Source: Oceaniglobus trochenteri (lineage in GTDB: Bacteria; Pseudomonadota; Alphaproteobacteria; Rhodobacterales; Rhodobacteraceae). From it: a stretch of DNA of 64,000 bases. The position numbers and the translations under genes were made by a program. Each line of letters opens with the position of its first letter. The stretch's first letter is position 1. Location: the NCBI RefSeq assembly GCF_020529025.1, contig NZ_JACNMM010000002.1, forward strand, positions 558,001-622,000, in the 5' to 3' direction. This document shows positions 56,670-64,000 of this stretch, piece after piece. The notes beneath the pieces are model-generated. The model made no database searches. It worked only from the letters and a program-made list of their open reading frames with translations, and had not been told where the DNA came from.

Positions 56670-59600
56670 TCATCGGATCACCACCCGAATGGCAGTGGTC
56701 GTCGGGCCAGCCTGGCCCTCGTCGTTCAAAGGTTCGAACCAGTAGTCGTAAGCGCCGGCGTCGACGCAGGCGGCCGTTTCCTCGAACAGCACCACGTCAT
56801 CGAGCGATCCGTCGAAGTCCGAACTAGCTACAAATTGCAGTTCAGTCGGGCTGGCCGGGGCGATCAGGCGTTCGGCGAACGTTCCGTCGGCGACGCGGGA
56901 CACGCCCTCGCTTGTCGTCGCACCGATCAGCCGAGGTGTGAGATCGCCCGCCGTCCGCCCCAGAATGCGCCAGGAAAGTCTGTAGGTGCGTCCTGCAACA
57001 AGGGCTGTTTCCTGGCCCAATTCTCCGGCAGCACCGGCAGCATGGGTTGCCTGCCCACCGGCCAGGGTCCATCCCGTTCCGGCATCCCAGTCGCCCGTGC
57101 CGGCCATCTCACCATCGGAGATCAAGGTCGTCCGAGTGCCATCGCCATCCACCAGTGCAAAGGTCCCACCGGACTGGACCGAGATCGGCGCTCCGACGCC
57201 ATGGATGTCCCGGTCGAGGGTAACACCGGCGGCGGCGCGGTATATCTGGATCGACGACAGAGCCGCATCGGAAGGAAGGCCAGCCACGATCTGTGCTGAG
57301 CCGAGCCCCCCGCTTATCGATATCGACGCTGTTTCCAGCGCTCCAGGAAGGGCCGGATCACCCGCACCGACCACCAGGGCAAGTACGGCGCTCCACGGCC
57401 CGGCCGTGCCGTCGTTGCCGATCGCCCGACACCGGAGTTCGATGGCCTCGCCCGGAACATATGCCTTGATCTCCACTCCAGCCTGGGCGGCCGGAATCGC
57501 GATGGCCGTCCATGTCGGTGCACCGGCCAGGCGATGTTCGAGCGAATAGCCGCTGACGGTCGCGCGGGAGCCTGGACCGGGTGCAACGGTGACCGATACA
57601 CCGCCCGGCGCATCGGTATCGAGGAAGCCTGCGATGCGCACGAACAGTGGCGCAGCCGGAACCACCGGTGGAATGCTGACCGGTGCGCCGACCCGTCCAT
57701 CCCAGGTGGGTGGTGTCTCCGCGTCGGTCAGTTCGTCGATCTCGGGTGCAGCATCAATCATCAGAACCCGTCCAGAAAAGCCTTCCCCAGGTTCGATCCC
57801 GCGCACGCGCAACGCCCGGCTTTCGGTGTTCAGCGGGCCCAAGTGCACGGCATCGCCAAGGTTCGGCAAAGGCCCTTCTCCGACGAGGCGCACGGCCCGC
57901 GAAACATCAGGCCCCGAAGCGATCCTGCGCAGAACGGAGGCACCGATATCTTCTCCATCGGACGGTCCGCGAAACCGCAGCCCGTATTCGGTTTCGGGCG
58001 CGCGGATCAACTCGCTGTCCAGTTCCACAAGCTGACCCCGCACAGATGTGACCCGGGCGGCGATCTGCGCATGATCCAGAACATCGAAGCTGCCCATCAC
58101 CAGATCGCCGCGTGTCACGATGCGCGACGCGCCGTCCTGGATCGCAGAGAACCTATCGGGGCGGTGGATCAGCTCGTACATCCGCCGGCGGGTTTCGCGC
58201 CAAACCTCGTCGGGATCGGTTTTTCCCGGAAGGTCCAGCGCTTCGGTCAGCCCGACTGGCCCGGTATGGCCGGGCCAGGGCACAACCCGCTCCGCCGGCG
58301 CGTGATCGGCCGTCTCATCCAGAAACCGGACCCGCAAGGCGTCGGGTGGATCGAAGTACGCGCGCGACCAGGTAAAATCGCTGGCGTTGCGTGGAGAGAT
58401 GTGGTCGATCACGACATCCTGGGGCCGGTCGATCACTACACCCCACCGGCGCCCGTCATGATGAGGCGTCGCCCGCCCGGCGGCACAGATCGCCGAGAGC
58501 ATTTCGCCAAGGCTCTCCGAGGTATCGTGAATTCGGTCGTACTTGAGCCCCTTCCCCTCGCACCAATTGTACCAGTCGGCCACCCCGTCCCAGTCGATTT
58601 CGGTCGTCGGAACGGGATAGGGATTCGACGCGCCAGTCAGCGCCGCCAGATATGCGGAAGCCGGATTACGCCCGTAGCCTGGCAGCCAGGCCACCCCCGA
58701 GCGCAGGGGCATTTCACGCTCGACCAACGCATTGAAGGAGTCCAGCGTGCCATTCAGCTGATAGGTTGCCCGGATACGCAGAGCGACAAGGGCCACCGGC
58801 TTGTCCAGAGCAATGGGATACTCGGGACGTATCGACTGCAACGCGGTCAGGACCGTGCGGTCAGATGTCTGGGTCGAGGTGGTTTCCGGGGTCATTCGGG
58901 TAATCTCCACCTGCCAACGACCACGAACCGGCGGCGTCCAACGATGCACCCGCACGAAGGCCTCGCGCTTTGCCGCCCGCACATCCAGCTCGGCAATGTC
59001 CTCCCAGGCGCCAGCGCCATCTTGACGCGCGCGGATGCGCAGCGTCACCGAAACCGACTGGGTCCGTCCCTTCTTGTCGATATTGAACAGGCCGGATGGG
59101 AAGCCGATCAGCACCGCAATCTCGGAGGTGCCTGTCGCGGTCCAGCGGCGAACCGGCGTTTCGATGGCCGGTTCATCGTCAAGCACCTCGCCTGCAGCAT
59201 CACGGGGGAAAGGGCGTACAAGATCGACGCCATGGCTCTCCTCAATCACTTGCCTATGGTAGAGCGTCACCGGGAGATCGCCCGCACGGCCCTCGCGCAG
59301 TTCGAAGTCGACGTCCTCGTAGTCATTCAATGACGTGTCGCCCAATCGCAGATCACTGATCCGAAGCGGTCCGTATCCGAAACAGAACAGCGCCCGAACG
59401 TATTGCACGTCGCCGTCGATCTCGGTCCAGGATGTCGCGGCGAACGGCGGGGCATAGCGGTGCCGACCGAAAGCGCAAGGGATTGGATCGCCCCGACGGA
59501 TGTCATTGCGCCAGCTCGAAATGGTATAGACGTTGCGGCTCTTCTCCTCGCTTGGCGGCGGGATCAGGGCCGAAAGAAGCAGATTGCCCGCAAGGGTCAG

Positions 59601-59972
59601 CCCGATTGTCGCAAGTCCCTCGGCCAAGGCACCCTTGAAACCGAAGAACCCCGCAAGGGGCGCAGCAAAGGCGCTCGCTGCGACAGTGATGGCGATGGAC
59701 AGGATCGTGCGCAGAGCATCGTCACCAGGCACCACGCGCACCAGAACCCTGACACCGGGACGGGGACGCACATGGCTCCAAAGCGGTGTCGGAACCGCCC
59801 ACACCCGATCGCCAAGCGACAAGGTCACACGAACCCGTTCCGTACAGGCCAGCCCGGGCAGGACCGCCAGGACCAGCTCGCTCACAGTTGCCCCGGCAGG
59901 CAACGTGGTTTCAATGCGCCCCTGACCGGGATCCAGCATCGGCGCGGTGATCACGCTCAGCGCACCATTCAC
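56670..59972 (-). CDS. TipJ-like phage tail tip/host-specificity protein
   Basis: The 1100-residue protein resembles the J/TipJ family at the tip of siphophage tails. An early hydrophobic region (residues 85-145: AITVAASAFAAPLAGFFGF, LTLAGNLLLSALIPPP) is followed by VYTISSWRNDIRRGDPIPCA, YVRALFCFGYGPLRISDLRLG (20 residues of the run shown) and a C-terminal half with FN3-like segments (PPVVPAAPLFVRIAGF). GTG 59972 is the start: it overlaps the NlpC/P60 stop (GTGA) and has GGAGGG 6 bases upstream. It contacts host receptors in relatives. Confidence 0.85.
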   Translation of the reverse strand: MNGALSVITAPMLDPGQGRIETTLPAGATVSELVLAVLPGLACTERVRVTLSLGDRVWAVPTPLWSHVRPRPGVRVLVRVVPGDDALRTILSIAITVAASAFAAPLAGFFGFKGALAEGLATIGLTLAGNLLLSALIPPPSEEKSRNVYTISSWRNDIRRGDPIPCAFGRHRYAPPFAATSWTEIDGDVQYVRALFCFGYGPLRISDLRLGDTSLNDYEDVDFELREGRAGDLPVTLYHRQVIEESHGVDLVRPFPRDAAGEVLDDEPAIETPVRRWTATGTSEIAVLIGFPSGLFNIDKKGRTQSVSVTLRIRARQDGAGAWEDIAELDVRAAKREAFVRVHRWTPPVRGRWQVEITRMTPETTSTQTSDRTVLTALQSIRPEYPIALDKPVALVALRIRATYQLNGTLDSFNALVEREMPLRSGVAWLPGYGRNPASAYLAALTGASNPYPVPTTEIDWDGVADWYNWCEGKGLKYDRIHDTSESLGEMLSAICAAGRATPHHDGRRWGVVIDRPQDVVIDHISPRNASDFTWSRAYFDPPDALRVRFLDETADHAPAERVVPWPGHTGPVGLTEALDLPGKTDPDEVWRETRRRMYELIHRPDRFSAIQDGASRIVTRGDLVMGSFDVLDHAQIAARVTSVRGQLVELDSELIRAPETEYGLRFRGPSDGEDIGASVLRRIASGPDVSRAVRLVGEGPLPNLGDAVHLGPLNTESRALRVRGIEPGEGFSGRVLMIDAAPEIDELTDAETPPTWDGRVGAPVSIPPVVPAAPLFVRIAGFLDTDAPGGVSVTVAPGPGSRATVSGYSLEHRLAGAPTWTAIAIPAAQAGVEIKAYVPGEAIELRCRAIGNDGTAGPWSAVLALVVGAGDPALPGALETASISISGGLGSAQIVAGLPSDAALSSIQIYRAAAGVTLDRDIHGVGAPISVQSGGTFALVDGDGTRTTLISDGEMAGTGDWDAGTGWTLAGGQATHAAGAAGELGQETALVAGRTYRLSWRILGRTAGDLTPRLIGATTSEGVSRVADGTFAERLIAPASPTELQFVASSDFDGSLDDVVLFEETAACVDAGAYDYWFEPLNDEGQAGPTTTAIRVVIR

Positions 59973-60382
59973 GGCCTGCCCTCCAGATCCGCATGGCGGA
60001 AGCTCGCCACATAGCGGCGGGACCAACGCGGATCGTCCAGTCGGACGACCCGGGCCTGCTGTCCTTGATCCATGTGAAGCATCCGCACGGCGTCGACAGC
60101 TATTGCCACATGGCTGTCGTGCAGACCGTTGCGAAGCAGATGCAGATCGAAGGCAGCTGGGGCGCTGACCCGACGCCAGGTCCCTGCCTCGGTCGCTGCC
60201 CCGATCAGAGCCGATATCTCGGCCCGCTCTGAAACGCAGGCATAGCTCTCACCGTAACCGGGCAATTCGATCCCCAGTTCACGGCCATAGACCAGGCGGG
60301 CCAGTCCCCAACAGTCGCAGCCGTCCAGGTCCCGCCCCCGGTTCCGGAAGGGAAGTCCGATGTACCGCGCCGACCAGTTCAT
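59969..60382 (-). CDS. NlpC/P60 family tail protein
   Basis: The 137-residue protein has the NlpC/P60 cysteine peptidase motifs: catalytic Cys24 in DGCDCWGLARLVYG and His91 in DSHVAIAV. It corresponds in position to lambda gpK, which cleaves peptidoglycan or processes tail proteins. The third polar residue is not clear. It overlaps the DUF1833 gene and the TipJ gene by 4 bases each. Confidence 0.88.
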   Translation of the reverse strand: MNWSARYIGLPFRNRGRDLDGCDCWGLARLVYGRELGIELPGYGESYACVSERAEISALIGAATEAGTWRRVSAPAAFDLHLLRNGLHDSHVAIAVDAVRMLHMDQGQQARVVRLDDPRWSRRYVASFRHADLEGRP

Positions 60383-60903
60383 GGGAACAACCCCGGAAAG
60401 CGATCCTTGGTGAATCGGTCCATGGGGACGCTCTCGTCCTCTATAGGCGCGCGAGAAATGGACAAGGAAACCTCGGCAGCGTTGCCTTCGACCTCCACGA
60501 TGCGCAGCCCGCGATACTCGACCTCGACAAGGTCGGGCGAGGTTGCCAGGACCACCGCCATGTGGACCACGGGACGGTCGATGAAGCTGCGCAGGAGCTG
60601 CCCGGTTTCCGCATTGCCGGCATCCACCACGATGGTAGCGGCAGCCGGCGCGTCTTCCAGATCGCCCGGCACCTCGGCCGAGGCAACGACGAACAGATGC
60701 GGCGTGGGGCCGCCCTCGCCGCTCATCCATGTCGATCGGGTGCCGTAGACCAGAGGATCGGTCGAAAGCCGCTCCGTCGGGTCGCTGGACAGCCGAAGCG
60801 GCGCGGACAAGGCTGGGTGTTCGATGTGCAGCAAAAGCACCTCGACGGCCTCGGTGGTTGCCGCATCCCGCGCGGTCCGAGCGTTGAGCGACACGCGCCT
60901 CAT
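60379..60903 (-). CDS. DUF1833 phage tail protein
   Basis: The 174-residue protein has TTEAVEVLLLHIEHPALSAP, RLSTDPLVYGTRSTW, and VEYRGLRIVEVEGNAAEVSLS, the DUF1833 pattern found in phage tails. By gene order it takes the place of lambda gpL (tail tip baseplate). No enzymatic motif is present. It overlaps neighbours on both sides by ATGA. Confidence 0.8.
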   Translation of the reverse strand: MRRVSLNARTARDAATTEAVEVLLLHIEHPALSAPLRLSSDPTERLSTDPLVYGTRSTWMSGEGGPTPHLFVVASAEVPGDLEDAPAAATIVVDAGNAETGQLLRSFIDRPVVHMAVVLATSPDLVEVEYRGLRIVEVEGNAAEVSLSISRAPIEDESVPMDRFTKDRFPGLFP

Positions 60904-61313
60904 GGCAGCACCGTCACGCCGAACGCCAACTCGAATTGGGTGCCGCGGATCGTTTCCACCGGCGGCTCCTCGCCAAACAGGCAGAGCCAGCGCGCACCAA
61001 GAAGGAGAGGCGTTCCGTCGGCGGTCAGGAGCGGCGTGCCGGCGTCGCTCAGCAGTGGCCAGCCATCGGTGGTGGGATCTGGCATCCAGAACGGCAAGGT
61101 GCCGTCACCCACCATTTCAAAGAAGCGATCGAACACTGCCTTTCCAGATCGGGGAACAAGGATCGAAAGGGAGACAGCCCGGGTGCGCGCCGAAAACCGG
61201 CGCCGGTAGCCCGGTACGCCGCCAGCCGTCCGACGCACACGTGTGTCGATGACCTGCGCTTGCCAGGTGCCGCGCGCCGGGTGAGGCAGGTCCGAGGGCC
61301 AAACCGGTATCAT
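60900..61313 (-). CDS. minor tail protein (gpM-like by position)
   Basis: The 137-residue protein begins MIPVWPSDLPHPARGTWQAQ and has GTPLLTADGTPLLLGARWLCL, with a short direct repeat GTPLL. Its C-terminus TQFELAFGVTVLP is beta-like. It lies between tape measure and DUF1833, so it probably connects the tape-measure end to the tail tip as gpM does in lambda, but no strong family match is recognised. Confidence 0.65.
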   Translation of the reverse strand: MIPVWPSDLPHPARGTWQAQVIDTRVRRTAGGVPGYRRRFSARTRAVSLSILVPRSGKAVFDRFFEMVGDGTLPFWMPDPTTDGWPLLSDAGTPLLTADGTPLLLGARWLCLFGEEPPVETIRGTQFELAFGVTVLP

Positions 61314-64000
61314 CGATAAGTCCCCTTGGGGCGAACACCGTAGGCCTGGGTCAGCGCCCGACGCGCACCGCCCCCTCGGGTGGTCATCGCGCCACCCACC
61401 CGATCCGCCAGGATCAGGCGCATCTGGCGCTGCCCGTCGGCCCCGACTTCTTCGCGAGCCTCACCTTCAACAGGCGTAGCACCCCGGTTCTCGATCACGA
61501 TCCGCATCTGGGCGTCCCCATGGGACGAGCCAGCCGAACTTCCGACCCCGACATGCCCACCGCGCGCAAAGCGCGGTATGGCGCCGGCATTGATCCTTTC
61601 CAGCAACTGACGGTTGGCGGCGGTGGCTTTGGCGTTGACCACGAACTCTCCGTTGGACAACCAGGCCGCGACCTGATCGTCGCGCGGCCCGCCCGGCCCG
61701 TGGATCATGCCGCCATCCGCCTTTGCGACCGGTGCCGGGGTTGCCGACTTGCCGCCGAAGGCGCCGATGATTGCCTTTCCGATCGTGCCGAGGACACCGC
61801 CAGAGCCACCGCCCAGCAGATCTGCCAACGGGCCCTCACCCAGCAAAATGGCCTGAAGAACCATATCCTCCAGCCGCCCAAGCAGCCGTTCAAAGGTAGC
61901 ATCCAGTTCGTCGCCGCCCTTTGAAAGACCCTTAAACAGGTCGTAACCAGCCTGTTTGAATTCCTCCAGGCGCGCGCTCGCAGCTTCCATCGCGCGCTCT
62001 TCCTCGTGGGTCACGGCGATCAATTCGCCGATGCGGTCCTTCTGGTCCGCCGTCGCGCCGGCCAGGGTCTCGCGGTGTGCCAGAAGCTCTTTCTGCACTG
62101 GATCCAGCTCGCGCAGTACGGCGAGCTCCGCTTCCAGTTTTTCGATCAGTGCCGCGGCGGCGTCTCGCTCGTCCGCAGCACCGCCACCCCGACCGCCGCC
62201 GCCTCGCCGGGTGCGAGGAGGACGCAGACTGCGAAACGTGCCTTCCCCGGATGAGAACTGTTCGAGAATGCCGCCCGGGGCATTGAGGTCACGGCTTGTC
62301 TGACCGCTGCGCGCGGCCACGACCGCGGCGTCGGGCCCGCCGTTTGTCGCTGTTCGCAATTCTGCGACGCCTGTGTCAGCGATGGCGCGCGCCACCGACA
62401 AGGCAACGCCAAGACGCTGTGCCAGCGCGAAAGCGTTGTCGACCGCTCCAGCAATATTCGACGCGATATCGACCTTCGCCAGCGCATCGGCATTTTCGAA
62501 GGCCGCGCGCAGTTCGTCCTTCAGGGCCTCGGACACATCCAGGCCCGACAGCTGCTGCTCGAAGGCCCGACGCTCGGCTGCGGCGCGAAGTTCGGCCACT
62601 TCCGCGCTATCCGCACCGTGCCGGGCGATGGCAGCCTGTATATCGCCCTGCTCATACAGGTTCGCCAACAAATCCTGCGCACTGGCGTGTTGTGCGTCGC
62701 TTTCGACGCGACTTCGCGCCATCAGTCCATATTGCTCGGCCAAAGCCGCGGTCCGGTCGCCTGCCAGCGCCCGATCTATGCCCGCCTGGATCTCGCGCGT
62801 TCGCGCCATTTCGCCGTAGATCGACGCCTGGCGCTCAATCTCTCGCGTACTGGACGATGTCGCGGCTTCAATCTCCCTGAGGCGAAGTAGAACCTCAGCG
62901 AGCTTGGCAATGTATGCGTCTTCCTGTGTCGTCCGCCCGCCTCGCAAATCGGCCAACGCAACACTTTGATCGTAGAGCCTTTCAGCCGCCGCTATCTGGG
63001 CTTCGAGGCCTTCCGCATCACGCAAGTTCTTTTCATAGAAATTTGCCGTTGCAGCAGCATCCCTTTCCTTCTTCCGACTTGACCGGAGACCATAGCGATC
63101 ACGAATTTCCGAGATGTGGCCACCTTGGCCCGCGCCTGGACTGGTCACGCTGGCAATCAGCTGACCAACATCGCCACCTAAAATATTCCGTTTCTCGATG
63201 GCTTCCAATTCTCGAAGAAATCGGCGTGCAGCCTCAGCGCCTTTCCCGAACATCTGCTCAAGTTCGACCGTCGGAAGCATAGCCTTACTGGCGACGTCCT
63301 TGTACGTTTCAAGACCGTCAGCGAGAGCAGATAGTGCATCCTCAAGCGACTCTGCCTCGTCCCCGGAGTCAGTCAGCCAGCCCACCATCGCGGCCCCGGC
63401 GGCGATCGACCCGATGGTGATCAGGCTGACGGGGTTCAGCATGCCCAGCAAAGCGCCGCCCAGGGCCTTGACCGCGCCCGCGGCACCCATCGGCCCGATG
63501 ACCTGCGTGATTTGAGTGCCTTGTTGAAGCGCCAGGGTCAGCGGGTTCTGACCGGCCGCCATCATCACCCCGATGTCGTTGAACTGCGCAACCAGATTGC
63601 CGATAGAACCCGCGGCTGCCGTGTTCGCTGCACCAAGCCGCTGTGCTGATGCCCCCGTCGCAAGGTACTGGGCCTCGGCCAGCGCCAGAGTACGGTTTGC
63701 CTGGGCCTGCGTCACGGCACCGGACGACACGGCACGATTCACCGTTTCCACTGCCGCCTCGTAGCGCTTGCTTGCGGCATAGACCGGATCGATCGCCTGA
63801 CGCAGTTCGCTATATGCCTGGCTCTCCCGGGCCAGCGTCGCAGCCGTCTGCATGGCGGCGCGCTCGCGCGCGCGGGCGGCAGCATCGTGCCGCCGCGCAA
63901 CCTCGGCCTCGACGGTTCCCATGCGTTCGACCGACTGGGCGGTCGCCGTGGCCGAGGATCCGAGGGCGTCAGTTCCCGCGGCAGCGGCCTTGCCGCTCGT
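61310..64000 (-). CDS. phage tail tape measure protein, partial
   Basis: The frame is open to the window edge (897 codons seen). It has long alanine-rich coiled-coil stretches, a hydrophobic central part (about 150-190 of the visible chain: GALLGMLNPVSLITIGSIAAG, given in part), and the C-terminal GGMIHGPGGPRDDQVAAWLS, NGEFVVNAKATAANRQLLE and FARGGHVG motifs, standard for tape measure proteins. An ATG at 63922 is internal because coding sequence continues upstream. Its length sets tail length. Confidence 0.92.
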   Translation of the reverse strand, partial: TSGKAAAAGTDALGSSATATAQSVERMGTVEAEVARRHDAAARARERAAMQTAATLARESQAYSELRQAIDPVYAASKRYEAAVETVNRAVSSGAVTQAQANRTLALAEAQYLATGASAQRLGAANTAAAGSIGNLVAQFNDIGVMMAAGQNPLTLALQQGTQITQVIGPMGAAGAVKALGGALLGMLNPVSLITIGSIAAGAAMVGWLTDSGDEAESLEDALSALADGLETYKDVASKAMLPTVELEQMFGKGAEAARRFLRELEAIEKRNILGGDVGQLIASVTSPGAGQGGHISEIRDRYGLRSSRKKERDAAATANFYEKNLRDAEGLEAQIAAAERLYDQSVALADLRGGRTTQEDAYIAKLAEVLLRLREIEAATSSSTREIERQASIYGEMARTREIQAGIDRALAGDRTAALAEQYGLMARSRVESDAQHASAQDLLANLYEQGDIQAAIARHGADSAEVAELRAAAERRAFEQQLSGLDVSEALKDELRAAFENADALAKVDIASNIAGAVDNAFALAQRLGVALSVARAIADTGVAELRTATNGGPDAAVVAARSGQTSRDLNAPGGILEQFSSGEGTFRSLRPPRTRRGGGGRGGGAADERDAAAALIEKLEAELAVLRELDPVQKELLAHRETLAGATADQKDRIGELIAVTHEEERAMEAASARLEEFKQAGYDLFKGLSKGGDELDATFERLLGRLEDMVLQAILLGEGPLADLLGGGSGGVLGTIGKAIIGAFGGKSATPAPVAKADGGMIHGPGGPRDDQVAAWLSNGEFVVNAKATAANRQLLERINAGAIPRFARGGHVGVGSSAGSSHGDAQMRIVIENRGATPVEGEAREEVGADGQRQMRLILADRVGGAMTTRGGGARRALTQAYGVRPKGTYR

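Larger units (their letters stand above)
51914..64000. mobile_element. prophage tail module, partial
   Basis: Seven leftward genes with 4-base overlaps follow the order of lambda H-M-L-K-J: tape measure, minor tail protein, DUF1833, NlpC/P60, TipJ, then fibre and a LamG-like protein. They have a lower GC content and different flavour from the host genes. The head, replication and integration genes must lie beyond 64000, so type and integrity cannot be judged. The left border is placed by gene content and repeats, not by an attachment site. Confidence 0.82.

Noticed and set aside
51914-64000. Gene transfer agent tail cluster
   Set aside because: GTA clusters of this order have a short tape measure, DUF2460 and DUF2163 proteins and a TIM-barrel tip protein. 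Here the tape measure is long, and DUF1833 and TipJ are present instead.

Overview
The window is chromosomal DNA of an alphaproteobacterium, most likely a member of the Rhodobacteraceae (Rhodobacterales). The base composition is GC-rich. It carries a ScfR/PccR-type propionyl-CoA regulon, a betICBA/choXWV choline-betaine locus, DUF1127, DUF1467 and DUF6497 proteins, and TTAA-N7-TTAA motifs like those bound by CtrA. No rRNA, tRNA or CRISPR array was found.

Layout. 1-3.9 kb: end of a Ppx/GppA phosphatase gene, then a leftward group of small enzyme and chaperone genes. 3.9-15.8 kb: propionate assimilation on the minus strand (methylmalonyl-CoA mutase, PccA, two small lipoproteins, DUF6497, a Rho-N-like small protein with an apparent AUU start, PccB), then a Bcr/CflA efflux pump and the PccR regulator, with TTTGCAAA-type repeats upstream of both pccB and pccR. 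The epimerase that links PCC to the mutase lies apart at 36.2 kb. 15.8-25 kb: choline sulfate and choline conversion to glycine betaine (betI, betC, betB, betA) divergent from the choline ABC transporter (choX ... choW, choV), which is split by a tfoX-like gene and a haem-binding P460-like gene. 25-29 kb: DMT and LysE exporters, then ruvC-ruvA-ruvB. 29-31 kb: a DUF1127 gene with a structured leader and two paralogous small membrane proteins with similar leaders. 30.6-43 kb: housekeeping and accessory genes (prmA, rimO, an M48 protease, EI24, mce, a receiver-only response regulator, DUF1501/DUF1800, aspS). 43-51.7 kb: cfa, carB (with a hairpin covering its ribosome binding site), tdk, a hydroxyacid dehydrogenase, a CsaA-like protein, proC and a YbjN protein.

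52-64 kb: the tail module of a prophage, all on the minus strand and overlapping by ATGA/GTGA junctions: tape measure (cut by the window edge), a minor tail protein, DUF1833, NlpC/P60, a TipJ-like tip protein, a 1279-residue fibre with two repeat arrays and a sialate-O-acetylesterase-like (SGNH) domain, and a last protein with a LamG-like C-terminus. The end of the prophage appears to lie between 51.73 and 52.03 kb, where there are tandem 18-bp repeats and a perfect 13-bp inverted repeat.

A family of hairpin-rich intergenic repeats ending in GAGGATATTT...ACCAAAGATGG occurs five times, four of them just after a stop codon. The best candidates for new biology are the AUU-started gene, the carB leader hairpin, the paralogous small membrane proteins with matching leaders, the intergenic repeat family, and the esterase-bearing fibre with the adjoining prophage terminus.
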